NCBI RefSeq assembly: GCF_000317555.1
Contig: NC_019745.1
Coordinates: forward strand, 3,224,001 to 3,288,000
Source of the DNA: Gloeocapsa sp. PCC 7428
GTDB lineage: Bacteria > Cyanobacteriota > Cyanobacteriia > Cyanobacteriales > Chroococcidiopsidaceae
Direction: 5' to 3'
DNA: 64,000 nt
The notes beneath the pieces were generated by a model. It was not told the DNA's origin and searched no databases. It saw nothing but the letters and a program-made list of their open reading frames with translations. The position numbers and the translations under genes are program-made. Of this stretch, positions 34,401 through 44,018 are shown one piece after another (within the stretch, counting starts at the first letter, position 1; the number at the start of each line of letters is the position of its first letter).

Positions 34401-34472
34401 GCCCTTCGATTGAAATCGGGGCTACTCAAGCAAACTGTACCTTCGTACACTGAAGTCCACGAAGGTGTACAG
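34401..34472. repeat. Dispersed multi-hairpin intergenic repeat
   Basis: An imperfect hairpin GCCCTTCGAT...ATCGGGGC (34401-34422) is followed by a larger one in which CTGTAC-CTTCGT (34435-34446) pairs with ACGAAG-GT-GTACAG (34459-34472). It shares ACCTTCGT and the two-hairpin layout with the element at 13405-13450. The remainder of the gap to glgB (34473-34623) holds a CCTGACCT-like heptamer relic and a GTGTGC/GCACAC hairpin. Confidence 0.5.
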
Positions 34473-34623
34473 CGTTTTAGCTGCAAATTCATCGCTGCCT
34501 CAATTAGCTTTTAACGTTAACCTCCGACCTCTAATTCCTGACCTTTGCTTGGAGTGTGCGCAGGCACACTTTGTTTATCAAGCCCTAGACTTTAGCCTGT
34601 GGGCTTAAATTCATGCACCGCAA

Positions 34624-36915
34624 TTACTTACGCAACGCTTGCGCCGTTTTCTCGCCATCGAGTTTTAGAATAAGTACACCTAAAGGTGGTAGACATAGAT
34701 CAATTGAGTAAGAGTGATTGTGATAAGACCATTCCTCAGCCCACTTACCACCTAAATTTCCCATATTGCTACCACCATACTCGCGGGCATCACTGTTAAA
34801 GATTTCAGTATAGAATCCAAACTCTGGGACACCAATTCGATAATGCGAATGCGGTTGAGGGGTGAAATTACAAACCACAATGACAAAATCTTCAGGATCT
34901 TTTCCACGACGAATGAAGGAAACAACACTATGACGGTTGTCGCTACAGTCAATCCATTCAAATCCTGCTTGCCCGAAATCTTGCGTGTATAAAGCTGGTT
35001 CAGCGCGGTAGAGATGGTTGAGATCCTTCATGAATCGCTTTAGCTGTTGGTGCGGTTCATACTGCAACAAGTGCCACTCCAAATCGCCCCACACATTCCA
35101 CTCGCTCCACTGTCCAAACTCCATCCCCATAAACAGCGTTTTCTTGCCAGGATGCGCAAACATATACGTAAACAAACAGCGCACGCTTGCAAACTTCTGC
35201 CAGCGATCGCCTGGCATTTTACCAATGATATTGCTCTTGCCGTGTACCACTTCATCGTGTGACAGCGCCAGCATGAAGTTTTCGCTGTGGTGATACCACA
35301 TACTAAACGTGATATTGTTTTGATGAAATTGCCGGAACCAAGGGTCCATGCTGAAATAATCCAGCATATCGTGCATCCAACCCATGTTCCACTTTAAATT
35401 AAAGCCCAATCCTCCTGTGTATGTCGGCCAAGATACCATTGGCCAATCGGTAGACTCTTCTGCAATTGAGAGAATGCCAGGAAAGTAACTGAAAATTACG
35501 TGATTTGTTTGGCGCAGAAACTCAGCAGCTTCGATATTTTCTCGTCCACCATACTGGTTAGGCAGCCATTCGCCTTCTTTACGGCAATAATCGAGGTACA
35601 GCATCGACGCAACTGCATCAACTCGAATACCATCGATGTGATACTTATCAAACCAAAATAAAGCGTTGGCGACTAAAAAGTTTCTCACTTCATGGCGGCT
35701 ATAGTTAAAAACTAACGTTCCCCACTCTTTGTGTTCGCCTTTGCGGGGATCGGCGTGTTCGTAAAGATGCGTACCGTCAAAAAATGCTAAACCATGACCA
35801 TCTTTCGGAAAGTGACCTGGTACCCAATCAACAATCACACCAATTCCATTTTGATGGCATTGGTCGATGAAGTACATAAAATCTTCAGGGCTGCCATAGC
35901 GCGAAGTACAAGCATAATAACCCGTGACTTGATAACCCCACGAACCATCAAACGGATGTTCCGCGATCGGTAGCAGTTCAACGTGCGTGTAGCCCAAGTC
36001 TTTAACGTAAGGAATTAGTTTAGCCGCAAGTTCGCGATAAGTCAGAAATCGCGCCCCTGGTTGGAGTTCAGAAACCGGAACGACTGGTTCAGTTTCTCCA
36101 TTAGGGAGTTTAGCTGGTTCTGCCGAGGCAGCGTGTAACCACGAACCTAAATGAACTTCGTAAACTGAAATAGGCTGCGTTAAGGTATCTGTATGACGCC
36201 GCTGCTCCATCCATTCTGCATCGTTCCACGCGTAAGCCTCAAGATCGGCGACAATTGAGGCGGTTTTGGGGCGAACTTCTTGTTGAAAACCGTAGGGGTC
36301 GGATTTTTCGTAGATGTGCCCGTCGAAGTTTTTAATTTCGTATTTGTAGCGATCGCCTACTGTGATTTCTGGAATAAACAATTCCCAAATGCCCGTTACG
36401 CCTTTACGCATTTGATGCTTCCGTCCATCCCAGGAATTAAAATCTCCAAGGATTGACACATTCCGCGCATTCGGTGCCCAAACCGCAAAATAAACGCCTT
36501 TAACACCATCAACTTCAGTCAGATGCGCCCCTAGTTTTTCATAAATGCGGTGGTGGTTCCCTTCGGAAAATAAATGCAGATCAAAATCAGTTAACTTTGG
36601 CGAACGAAAAGCATATGGGTCGTATATTACCCGTTCGTGTTCGCCTTCTTTGATTTTTAATTGGTAGTTTGCTAATTCTGAAACGTCGATCGTACACTCA
36701 AAGAAATGGGGATGATGCACCGGATGCATTTGATGTTCAATTCGTGCTTCTGGACGAATCACCCATGCTGCACTCGCGTTTGGTAAATAAGCTCGCACCA
36801 CCCACACGGTTTTGCCATCTTGTTCTATGGGATGAGAACCAAGCACTTCAAACGGATCGTCATGCTGATTCCAGACAATGCGCTCAACCTGTTCTGGGGC
36901 GATGGTCATAGACAT
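34624..36915 (-). CDS. glgB: 1,4-alpha-glucan branching enzyme
   Basis: Transfers a cut segment of an alpha-1,4-glucan to a 6-OH, making the branches of glycogen. 763 aa, the long form usual in cyanobacteria. The N-terminal half holds two CBM48-like modules ([16 protein letters not shown] near residue 14; [20 protein letters not shown] near 143). The GH13 barrel shows [10 protein letters not shown] (region I), the nucleophile in [16 protein letters not shown], the acid/base Glu in SIAEEST, and [12 protein letters not shown] with the third catalytic Asp. It ends with an all-beta domain. A second Met (36909) is an alternative start. It is transcribed opposite to its neighbours, with no glycogen operon partner nearby. 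Confidence 0.97.
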   Translation of the reverse strand: MSMTIAPEQVERIVWNQHDDPFEVLGSHPIEQDGKTVWVVRAYLPNASAAWVIRPEARIEHQMHPVHHPHFFECTIDVSELANYQLKIKEGEHERVIYDPYAFRSPKLTDFDLHLFSEGNHHRIYEKLGAHLTEVDGVKGVYFAVWAPNARNVSILGDFNSWDGRKHQMRKGVTGIWELFIPEITVGDRYKYEIKNFDGHIYEKSDPYGFQQEVRPKTASIVADLEAYAWNDAEWMEQRRHTDTLTQPISVYEVHLGSWLHAASAEPAKLPNGETEPVVPVSELQPGARFLTYRELAAKLIPYVKDLGYTHVELLPIAEHPFDGSWGYQVTGYYACTSRYGSPEDFMYFIDQCHQNGIGVIVDWVPGHFPKDGHGLAFFDGTHLYEHADPRKGEHKEWGTLVFNYSRHEVRNFLVANALFWFDKYHIDGIRVDAVASMLYLDYCRKEGEWLPNQYGGRENIEAAEFLRQTNHVIFSYFPGILSIAEESTDWPMVSWPTYTGGLGFNLKWNMGWMHDMLDYFSMDPWFRQFHQNNITFSMWYHHSENFMLALSHDEVVHGKSNIIGKMPGDRWQKFASVRCLFTYMFAHPGKKTLFMGMEFGQWSEWNVWGDLEWHLLQYEPHQQLKRFMKDLNHLYRAEPALYTQDFGQAGFEWIDCSDNRHSVVSFIRRGKDPEDFVIVVCNFTPQPHSHYRIGVPEFGFYTEIFNSDAREYGGSNMGNLGGKWAEEWSYHNHSYSIDLCLPPLGVLILKLDGEKTAQALRK

Positions 36916-37080
36916 GAAAATACCTTACCTAAAACAAATTTGTTATTTCTACGTCATATTTATACATATTCTTTACATTTATTTGCAATCATTTGCTGTA
37001 TCCAAATAACCTGCAATTGAACGAGTAGCAGCATCAGAAAGCTGTATTAATAATGATTACAGCATACTATTTTTGGGAAT

Positions 37081-37392
37081 TTAAATTGGCAAAAATGGCA
37101 GCAACGTGCGAATAATACGTCGCAGGCGCAAAAGTTGCACAGTTTCTCTTACCTGGGGAGAAAGCGGTGGAGTCACTTGACGATTTTGTAATTGCGCTTG
37201 TAATTCTGCATATTCTGCCGCATTTAGTCGTTTGCCATCAATTGGCGATCGCGCTTCTGTAATAATCTCTGTACGTAAAATCTCTTCTGGTATATCGTCT
37301 GGAGGCGGTAAGGCAAATGCTAAGGAAGCATTCCATCCTAGTAAAACACTAGCACTCGTACCCAAACTTAATTTATTGATAATTTTCAGCAT
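37081..37392 (-). CDS. Conserved-type exported protein of unknown function
   Basis: A 103-aa protein with a likely signal peptide (MLKIINKLSLG, a hydrophobic middle, cleavage near SLAFA-LPPP at residues 27-28). The mature part starts PPPDDIPEEILRTEIITEAR, then SPIDGKRLNAAEYAELQAQL, and ends in a basic, hydrophobic LLRLRRIIRTLLPFLPI that may touch a membrane. I recall similar short exported proteins in other cyanobacteria but know no function. It sits between glgB and a structured intergenic element, on the same strand as glgB. The coding call rests on the signal peptide, codon use and plausible composition. Confidence 0.7.
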   Translation of the reverse strand: MLKIINKLSLGTSASVLLGWNASLAFALPPPDDIPEEILRTEIITEARSPIDGKRLNAAEYAELQAQLQNRQVTPPLSPQVRETVQLLRLRRIIRTLLPFLPI

Positions 37393-37542
37393 AACTTGTT
37401 GACTCTTTAGCGCACTTACCCACAGTCGCCCTGCTTTCTTTATCCTTCCTCAGGTGAGATTTAGCCAAATCGACTTGTCAGCACGACGGTAGAATTTTTG
37501 TCGGATTTCAATTTTCAGCTTATCGAGTCTTTTGCGCACCGA

Positions 37543-37598
37543 GTGAACGGTACACCGGAGTTAAACTCCGGGGAAAAGCGTTCACCGCATTCCGCGGT
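37543..37598. repeat. Compact three-hairpin palindromic element
   Basis: GTGAACG at 37543-37549 pairs with CGTTCAC at 37579-37585, enclosing CCGGAGT at 37555-37561 with ACTCCGG at 37565-37571. Immediately after, overlapping by two bases, ACCGC at 37584-37588 pairs with GCGGT at 37594-37598. All stems are perfect. It may be a dispersed palindromic repeat, a bidirectional terminator or a small RNA. Confidence 0.6.
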
Positions 37599-37836
37599 CA
37601 GATTCAAGATTTATAAATTTTTCTATTGAGAGTTCTTTAAATTGTTTGTTTTTTTTATCAAACAACTTTTCCGCAATTAGCAAGCGGATGAATTCAAAAA
37701 AATACTCTCCTGCAAAGAAGTCGTGTTATCAGGCGCAAGCGGTAAATACTGCTACCGAAAACAGACGTTTGACTTTGTAGGAGAGAACATAGCTTGAACT
37801 GATGAAAAGTGAAATGTCAACTACTCAGCATTACAG

Positions 37837-37998
37837 CTATGGAGATGGAGATGTTGTTGGAGTTGCGGCAGGATCTACGGGAGATACTGTCGGGCTAGCT
37901 CCAGGGTCTGCGCCACCTCCGGTACCAGTTGTATCACATGCTCCCAGGGTGGTGAGCAAGCCTAGAAATAAAGCAAAACCAAGGATTTTTTTGTTCAT
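37837..37998 (-). CDS. Small lipoprotein (53 aa)
   Basis: A short gene antisense to a longer spurious frame. It starts at an ATG (37998) preceded by AGAGGAGT, a strong Shine-Dalgarno sequence. The product is MNKKILGFALFLGLLTTLGA followed by CDTTGTGGGADPGASPTVSP and a Pro/Thr/Ser tail. LGAC with the preceding basic and hydrophobic segment is a good lipobox, so Cys21 should be lipidated and the remaining 33 residues (Gly, Pro, Thr, Ser-rich, probably unstructured) held at a membrane. I know no function. Tiny lipoproteins of this style are common in bacteria and often missed. Confidence 0.72.
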   Translation of the reverse strand: MNKKILGFALFLGLLTTLGACDTTGTGGGADPGASPTVSPVDPAATPTTSPSP

Positions 37999-38417
37999 AA
38001 CTCCTCTTTCACCAATTGCGGCAAATAATAATCTGCTAGTTGATTACGATACCGCATTTGTTGACTTTTTTTACAAAAGTGCGATTTTGACTGTATTAGC
38101 TTGATACCCTATCACTTCAGTGATATGTCGTCTTCTTTCTTAAGACAGAGGTTTTCGACAGGTGCGACTTTAAGTCTATCCTGTTTGTTAGTGCTTCGGG
38201 TTGACACATGCGAATTACCAAACACACTCTAGCCCGACAAGGTAGCAATCATCGTAGATGCTTTGAGCAATAGATGTTTGTAGCTATTACATTAACCTCT
38301 TAGCTGCGGAAATCTTAGAACGAAAGCTATCTAAATGATACGATGGGGGCGACTTGCAGCTTTTTAGTAGCTAGCGCTCTTAATACCCAACTAGCTTCCA
38401 CTTAACAATAAATTACT
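37999..38417. other. Intergenic region between the lipoprotein and FtsL-like genes
   Basis: About 420 bases between divergent genes, so it should carry both promoters. I see no ORF or RNA gene. A TTGACACATGCG sequence near 38201 could be a -35-like box, but no convincing -10 pairs with it. Confidence 0.35.
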
Positions 38418-38960
38418 ATGCGTGCTGCTTACAAATCGAGTGTAACCAACCATCAGCGGACAAACGCTTTGAAATCAACATCTGCTACACGTACAAGCGC
38501 TCCTGATCGAGTGCGACCGACTGGGAATTTCCCACAAGGAACGACAACTCGCCATCCTACTAGCGTGCCGATTTTGCCTAGTGCCAGAAAGCCTCTATGG
38601 TTAATTCGCCTCAGCGTTTTGCAACGCAGTTCTACTGTGGTGCTGTTTTTCTTGATCGCGACAGTATTGGCACTTTACACTGGAACAATTTATTCGCAGC
38701 GAAAGTGGTATCAATCATACGAGAAGCGAGAAAATCTACAACGTCAAGAACGGCAGATCACGACAGCAATTGAAGTGTTGAAAAATAAAATGGCGCAGCA
38801 AGCTGAGCAACCTGAAACAGGTTTACTTCCTGCCGATCCCACACAGGCAATTTTCTTGAAACCAGCACCGCAGCGCCCCGCACGCCCCGTAGAAACAATT
38901 GTTTCTGCAACTTCGATGACTCGTAAAAGTTCTCATGACACAACTCCTGTAGGCTATTAA
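38418..38960 (+). CDS. FtsL-like bitopic protein upstream of ftsI
   Basis: A 180-aa protein with FtsL topology: a basic, Ser/Thr-rich cytoplasmic N-terminus (residues 1-70), one membrane helix (about 72-92, VVLFFLIATVLALYTGTIYS), then a charged helical stretch (RKWYQSYEKRENLQRQERQI, about 95-128) that could form a coiled coil, and a Pro-rich tail. FtsL precedes ftsI in many division clusters and sequence conservation is poor, so position plus topology is the usual way to find it. The ftsI start lies 208 bp downstream. The tail beyond residue 130 is longer than in typical FtsL. Assignment as the FtsL counterpart is inference. Confidence 0.6.
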   Translation: MRAAYKSSVTNHQRTNALKSTSATRTSAPDRVRPTGNFPQGTTTRHPTSVPILPSARKPLWLIRLSVLQRSSTVVLFFLIATVLALYTGTIYSQRKWYQSYEKRENLQRQERQITTAIEVLKNKMAQQAEQPETGLLPADPTQAIFLKPAPQRPARPVETIVSATSMTRKSSHDTTPVGY

Positions 38961-39168
38961 AGACGGATAAACAACGAGTACCTAGCACATCGAGAAGTTT
39001 GTCTTAGTTTAGAACTTACGTAAGCATTCGCTGAAACTCTTATTCTTTTGTGTCCTAGCCTACACTGGTGTGGTTCGTTTTTTTCATAATTTGCGTAAGT
39101 CCTACTTAATTTTCCGTTTACCCTAGTCTCATCGCCTCGAGTATAATTGATAACTTAAAACTTGTCCT

Positions 39169-41040
39169 ATGCCTACTTCAGTTCCTCCTGGCTCTAGCTT
39201 TGACCGCAAGCGTCGTAGAGTTGCAACTATGGACGCACCGAACCAATCAACTCGGCAAAAAAGCAAGCCGTTGAGTCAACAGCTAAAACGTTCTTCAGTA
39301 CCGTATTTTCGATTGCTCTTGGTGTGGGGTGTATTGCTGGCTGGTGGTTTAGTGCTAGCGGGGAACTTGTATCATCTCCAAGTTGTGCATTCCTCAACTT
39401 TACTGAGAAGAGCGCAACAGCAACAAACAACCTACGTACGCCCCTTTGTACCGCGCCGTCAAGTCGTTGACCGCAATGATAACGTGTTAGCGATTGATCG
39501 TCAGGTGTACACGCTGTACGTGCATCCTAGGTTATTTAAGAATGTCTCAGAAGCAGAAGATACCGCTAAAAAAGTTGCTGCAATTCTAGATCGTCCACCA
39601 ACCGACCTCGTTACTTTATTGACAAATGGCTACAACAACGATCGCAATCGAGGTATTCGAGTCGCGTCAGCTTTGTCCGAAGAAGTTGCAGATAAGCTCA
39701 AAGGACTGAAGGCAAATGGCTTAGACTTGGTTCAAGAGTCCTCGCGGTTGTATCCTCAAGAGAAGGTTGCTGCTGACGTTGTTGGCTACGTCGATCGCGA
39801 CCATCGCGGTCAAGCAGGAGTAGAGTATAGTCAGCAAAAGCTACTCGAACGCTCAGCAGAACAATTCGAGCTACGCAAAGATGGTAACGGGGTATTATTA
39901 AGCGATCGCATTCCGGAAAACTTTGTCCATCGCGATGAGACGAAACTGCAACTGACAATCGATACTCGACTGCAACGCACGACGCGCATCGCCTTGCGCG
40001 AACAAATGCAAAAGTTCAACGCCAAGCGTGGTGGCGTGATTGTGATGGACGCCCACGATGGTTCGATCCTAAGTTTGGTTGCTGAGCCTTCTTACAATCC
40101 TAATGAGTATTTCAACTTTGAACCCCACGCTTTTAGAAATTGGTTACTCGCAGATCTTTATGAACCAGGCTCCACCTTTAAGCCGATAAATATCGCGATC
40201 GCGCTCGAAGAAGGAGTCATTAAACCCGACGATGTTTTCCCCGATCCCGATGTCATCAAAGTGGGTGGTTGGTCGATTCGCAATGCTGAAAAAGAAGACA
40301 ATCTTGCCCTATCGATTACCGGCATTTTACAGCACTCCAGCAATGTCGGCATGGTACAAGTCATGCAACGCCTTAAACCCGACGTGTATTATAGTTGGCT
40401 GCAAAAGCTGGGCTTAGGAAAAACCGTAGGCATCGATCTCCCGTTTGAAGCACGAGGTCAGCTAAAAAATCAAGCCAAGTTTGTTTCCTCGCCGATTGAA
40501 CCCGCAACCACTTCGTTTGGTCAAGGATTTTCATTAACACCCATTCAGCTGGTGCAACTCCATGCAGCTTTAGCTAATGGTGGCAAACTCGTTACACCTC
40601 ATGTTGTACGCGGGTTGATAGATAACCAAGGTCGGCTACAACAGCCTAATTTACCACAACCCAAAGCAATCTTCTCGCCACAAACAACCCAGACTGTTGT
40701 CAAAATGCTAGAAGCTGTTGTTCTTGAGGGGAGCGGCAAAGCTTCACAAGTGCCAGGATACCGCATTGGTGGCAAAACAGGTACAGCACAAAAAGCAAAC
40801 ATCGGCGGTCGTGGCTACCAGCGCGGTGCAGTCATTACAAGTTTTGTTGGGATGTTGCCCATTGAATCCCCTCGTTACGTCGTCTTAGCTATTGTCGATG
40901 AACCAAAAGGAATTGCATATGGCTCAACCGTCGCAGCGCCTATTGTCAAGTCAGTGATGGAATCGCTCATTTCGATTGAACGAATTCCCCCAAGTCAGCC
41001 CATACCTACGCAAGAGAGCAGCAGGGCTTCAGGAGCATAG
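39169..41040 (+). CDS. ftsI: Penicillin-binding protein, FtsI/PBP3-type class B transpeptidase
   Basis: Septal peptidoglycan transpeptidase of the divisome. 623 aa: a basic cytoplasmic start, one membrane anchor (about residues 47-66), a PBP dimer-type domain (about 95-255) and the transpeptidase domain. Active-site motifs are all present: SxxK as S335-T-F-K338 in EPGSTFKP, SSN at 390-392 in LQHSSNVGM, and KTGT at 536-539 in GGKTGTAQKA. There is no PASTA domain. Its upstream neighbour is the FtsL-like gene. Class B type and division role are firm from family knowledge; choice of FtsI over another class B PBP is supported by length and context. Confidence 0.93.
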   Translation: MPTSVPPGSSFDRKRRRVATMDAPNQSTRQKSKPLSQQLKRSSVPYFRLLLVWGVLLAGGLVLAGNLYHLQVVHSSTLLRRAQQQQTTYVRPFVPRRQVVDRNDNVLAIDRQVYTLYVHPRLFKNVSEAEDTAKKVAAILDRPPTDLVTLLTNGYNNDRNRGIRVASALSEEVADKLKGLKANGLDLVQESSRLYPQEKVAADVVGYVDRDHRGQAGVEYSQQKLLERSAEQFELRKDGNGVLLSDRIPENFVHRDETKLQLTIDTRLQRTTRIALREQMQKFNAKRGGVIVMDAHDGSILSLVAEPSYNPNEYFNFEPHAFRNWLLADLYEPGSTFKPINIAIALEEGVIKPDDVFPDPDVIKVGGWSIRNAEKEDNLALSITGILQHSSNVGMVQVMQRLKPDVYYSWLQKLGLGKTVGIDLPFEARGQLKNQAKFVSSPIEPATTSFGQGFSLTPIQLVQLHAALANGGKLVTPHVVRGLIDNQGRLQQPNLPQPKAIFSPQTTQTVVKMLEAVVLEGSGKASQVPGYRIGGKTGTAQKANIGGRGYQRGAVITSFVGMLPIESPRYVVLAIVDEPKGIAYGSTVAAPIVKSVMESLISIERIPPSQPIPTQESSRASGA

Positions 41041-41145
41041 GAAGAATAGTGTTGTCTATATAACTTATCACTCACCACTCAAAACTAACTCCTTTGATCG
41101 CTGTCCGCTAGACTAAGCAGTAGATAGCAAATGCACTAGATCGCT

Positions 41146-43209
41146 ATGACTAACCGCCTTGCCCAAGCTCAAAGCCTTTACTTGCGCAAACACGCAGAAA
41201 ATCCAATTGACTGGTGGACTTGGTGTGATGAAGCCTTGGCAACAGCAAAAGCACAAAACAAACCAATTTTTCTCTCGATAGGCTATTCGAGTTGCCACTG
41301 GTGTACGGTCATGGAAGGAGAAGCATTTTCAGATTTGGCGATCGCCGACTATATGAATGCTCACTTCCTCCCGATCAAGGTAGACCGCGAAGAACGCCCC
41401 GACCTCGATAGTATCTATATGCAAGCCTTACAGATGATGGTAGGTCAAGGCGGCTGGCCTTTAAATATTTTTATTGCTCCTGATGATTTAGTCCCCTTTT
41501 ATGGCGGGACTTATTTTCCGGTTGAACCACGCTACGGACGTCCAGGCTTTCTACAAGTACTACAAGCGATTCGCCGCTACTACGATACCGAAAAACAAGA
41601 CTTGCTTGCACGTAAAGCCGCGATTTTGGAAGCAATTCAACAAAGTGCAGTATTACCTAAAACGCAGCAGTCAGACGAAGACTTGCTCAAAAAAGGCATC
41701 GAAACCAATACAGGTGTGATTACGCCGCACGATTACGGTACGCAGTTTCCCATGATTCCCTATGCTGAGTTAGCGCTACGCGGCACTCGGTTTAACTATT
41801 CCGCCTGGCGCTACGATATTCCGCAAGTGTGTCAACAGCGAGGCTTAGATTTAGCATTGGGCGGTATTTATGACCATGTTGCAGGGGGATTTCATCGCTA
41901 TACTGTTGATCCGACGTGGACTGTACCGCATTTTGAAAAGATGCTTTACGACAATGGTCAAATTGTTGAGTATCTCGCGAATTTGTGGAGTAACGGCGTT
42001 CAAGAGCCGGCAATCGAACGCGCGATCGCTTTAACGGTTCAATGGCTCAAACGCGAAATGACGGCTCCTGAAGGTTACTTCTATGCCGCACAAGATGCGG
42101 ATAGTTTTACCAGCCCCTATGAAGCTGAGCCAGAAGAGGGAGCTTTCTACGTTTGGAGTTACAGCGAATTGCAGCAAATTCTCTCATCAGAAGAATTATC
42201 TGCGCTTGAGCAACAATTTACTATCACCTCACAGGGCAATTTTGAAGGGCAAATCGTCTTGCAGCGGCGACACCCAGGGTCGTTGAGTGACATCACAGAA
42301 CAGGCGTTGTCTAAACTGTTTACTGTTCGCTACGGTGCCACACCAGAATCGTTAGATGTCTTTCCGCCTGCCAGAAATAACCAAGAAGCAAAAACTCAAA
42401 ATTGGTCAGGGCGAATTCCTGCTGTTACTGATACCAAAATGATTGTGGCTTGGAATAGTTTGATGATTTCTGGACTAGCAAGGGCGTACGCAGTTTTCAA
42501 AAAATCCGAGTATCTCGAAATTGCACTGTCATCAGCACGTTTTATTTTGAATCATCAGCAGGTAGATGGACGCTTTCATCGACTCAATTATGAAGGTCAA
42601 ACGAGCGTGATTGCGCAGTCAGAAGATTATGCTTTGTTTATCAAAGCTTTGTTAGATTTGTACCAAGTGACGCTAAAAGACGCCAATTCGCAACACTGGT
42701 TAGAGCAAGCGATCGCACTCCAAGCAGAATTTGATGAATACTTGTGGAGTATCGAATTAGGGGGATACTATAACACCGCAAGTGATGCCAGTCGCGATCT
42801 GATCGTCCGCGAACGAAGTTATGCCGATAATGCGACTCCCGCAGCCAATGGAGTTGCGATCGCTAATTTAGTGCGGTTAGCCCTACTTACCGAAAAGCTC
42901 AGTTATCTCGATCGCGCCGAGCAAGCGTTACAAGCTTTTACGAGCGTCATGGATTCTGCCCCTCAAGCGTGCCCAAGTTTATTTACCGCTTTAGACTGGT
43001 ATCGTAACTGTACGCTAGTGCGTACAACGTCAACGACGTTAGAGACTGTCCTCGCCAAGTATTTACCCGCAAGTGTCCTCAGCGTGGCAACCGATTTACC
43101 CACATCAGCAGTAGGCTTAGTTTGTCAAGGATTAGCGTGTCTTTCCCCCGCCCGCACCGCAGCTGAGTTATTCGAGCAAGTCGAGCAAAGTCAAGTGCGA
43201 AGTTTATAG
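41146..43209 (+). CDS. Thioredoxin-domain protein of the YyaL/DUF255 family
   Basis: A 687-aa protein with an N-terminal thioredoxin-like domain and a long (alpha/alpha)-barrel-like C-terminal part, as in YyaL and human SPATA20. Signatures: NPIDWWTWCDEAL, then SIGYSSCHWCTVMEGEAFSD with the CxxC pair (about residues 47-50), VDREERPDLDSIYMQALQMM, GGWPLNIFIAPD, the glycosidase-barrel-like GGIYDHVAGGFHRYTVDPTW and HFEKMLYDN, and SYADNATPAANGVAIANL. Most relatives read CHWCHVM; here the sixth residue of that string is Thr or follows the CxxC as Thr. Length is normal. Biochemical function is not established for the family; a redox or sugar-related role is guessed. Confidence 0.9.
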   Translation: MTNRLAQAQSLYLRKHAENPIDWWTWCDEALATAKAQNKPIFLSIGYSSCHWCTVMEGEAFSDLAIADYMNAHFLPIKVDREERPDLDSIYMQALQMMVGQGGWPLNIFIAPDDLVPFYGGTYFPVEPRYGRPGFLQVLQAIRRYYDTEKQDLLARKAAILEAIQQSAVLPKTQQSDEDLLKKGIETNTGVITPHDYGTQFPMIPYAELALRGTRFNYSAWRYDIPQVCQQRGLDLALGGIYDHVAGGFHRYTVDPTWTVPHFEKMLYDNGQIVEYLANLWSNGVQEPAIERAIALTVQWLKREMTAPEGYFYAAQDADSFTSPYEAEPEEGAFYVWSYSELQQILSSEELSALEQQFTITSQGNFEGQIVLQRRHPGSLSDITEQALSKLFTVRYGATPESLDVFPPARNNQEAKTQNWSGRIPAVTDTKMIVAWNSLMISGLARAYAVFKKSEYLEIALSSARFILNHQQVDGRFHRLNYEGQTSVIAQSEDYALFIKALLDLYQVTLKDANSQHWLEQAIALQAEFDEYLWSIELGGYYNTASDASRDLIVRERSYADNATPAANGVAIANLVRLALLTEKLSYLDRAEQALQAFTSVMDSAPQACPSLFTALDWYRNCTLVRTTSTTLETVLAKYLPASVLSVATDLPTSAVGLVCQGLACLSPARTAAELFEQVEQSQVRSL

Positions 43210-43218
43210 GGTAAGCAG

Positions 43219-43280
43219 GGGTAAGGCAATGCCTTACCCGTAATCAGGCAATTTTGCAGGGGTAAAGCATTGCCTTACCC
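43219..43280. repeat. Pair of related palindromes in the yyaL-clpP gap
   Basis: GGGTAAGGC 43219-43227 pairs with GCCTTACCC 43231-43239. A second copy has GGGTAAAGC at 43260-43268 opposite GCCTTACCC at 43272-43280 with one mismatch. The copies are in direct orientation 41 bp apart. There is no T run, so a short dispersed palindrome is more likely than an ordinary terminator. Confidence 0.75.
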
Positions 43281-43408
43281 GTACTGCGAGGGGTTGCGTT
43301 TTGGAAAGCGCAGCGTGTTGGAGGCATTATGAAAAGAATTTTCTTCCTCGCTCCCCGCTCTTATTCTCGATAAAATTAAGAAAAGCTAAGATTACGAGCA
43401 AATCTAGA

Positions 43409-44017
43409 ATGATTCCTATTGTTATTGAACAATCAGGTCGCGGCGAACGTGCTTTCGATATTTACTCTCGATTGTTGCGCGAGCGGATTATTTTTTTGGG
43501 ACAGCAAATTGATTCCAATTTGGCAAACTTAATCGTTGCCCAACTTTTATTTCTCGATGCTGAGGACTCCGAAAAAGACATCTACCTGTACATCAACTCT
43601 CCTGGGGGTTCGGTGACAGCAGGAATGGGAATTTTTGATACGATGAACCACATTCGCCCTGATGTTTGTACGATTTGTACAGGACTCGCGGCGAGTATGG
43701 GAGCTTTCCTACTCAGTGCAGGAACTAAAGGTAAGCGCATGAGTTTGCCTAATGCCCGCATTATGATTCACCAACCTTTAGGAGGTGCGCAAGGACAAGC
43801 AACCGATATCGAAATTCAAGCTAAAGAAATTTTGTATCACAAGCGGCGTCTCAACGAGTATTTAGCAGCACACACAGATCAACCAATTGAGCGAATCGAG
43901 CAAGATACCGAACGTGACTTTTTTATGTCTCCAGACGAAGCTAAAGACTACGGATTAATCGATCAAGTCATAAACCGTAGCGCTGTTGGTAATCGCCCTG
44001 TAGCGGTCTTTAGCTAG
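43409..44017 (+). CDS. clpP: ATP-dependent Clp protease proteolytic subunit ClpP
   Basis: Barrel-forming serine peptidase that works with ClpC/ClpX. A longer frame opens at 43301, but the ATG at 43409 ([20 protein letters not shown]) matches the family start and gives 202 aa. Catalytic triad: S96 in [11 protein letters not shown]121 in [13 protein letters not shown]170 in [26 protein letters not shown] forms the conserved substrate strand region. Cyanobacteria carry several clpP paralogues plus the inactive clpR; this one is active by sequence and stands alone here, with no clpX following. Its stop is one base from the stop of the convergent neighbour. Confidence 0.96.
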   Translation: MIPIVIEQSGRGERAFDIYSRLLRERIIFLGQQIDSNLANLIVAQLLFLDAEDSEKDIYLYINSPGGSVTAGMGIFDTMNHIRPDVCTICTGLAASMGAFLLSAGTKGKRMSLPNARIMIHQPLGGAQGQATDIEIQAKEILYHKRRLNEYLAAHTDQPIERIEQDTERDFFMSPDEAKDYGLIDQVINRSAVGNRPVAVFS

Positions 44018-44018
44018 T

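Noticed and set aside
37802-38104. 100-codon plus-strand frame starting MKSEMSTTQHYSYGDG
   Set aside because: It is antisense to the lipoprotein gene, which has a strong ribosome binding site and lipobox; the plus-strand product looks like a mirror of low-complexity DNA.
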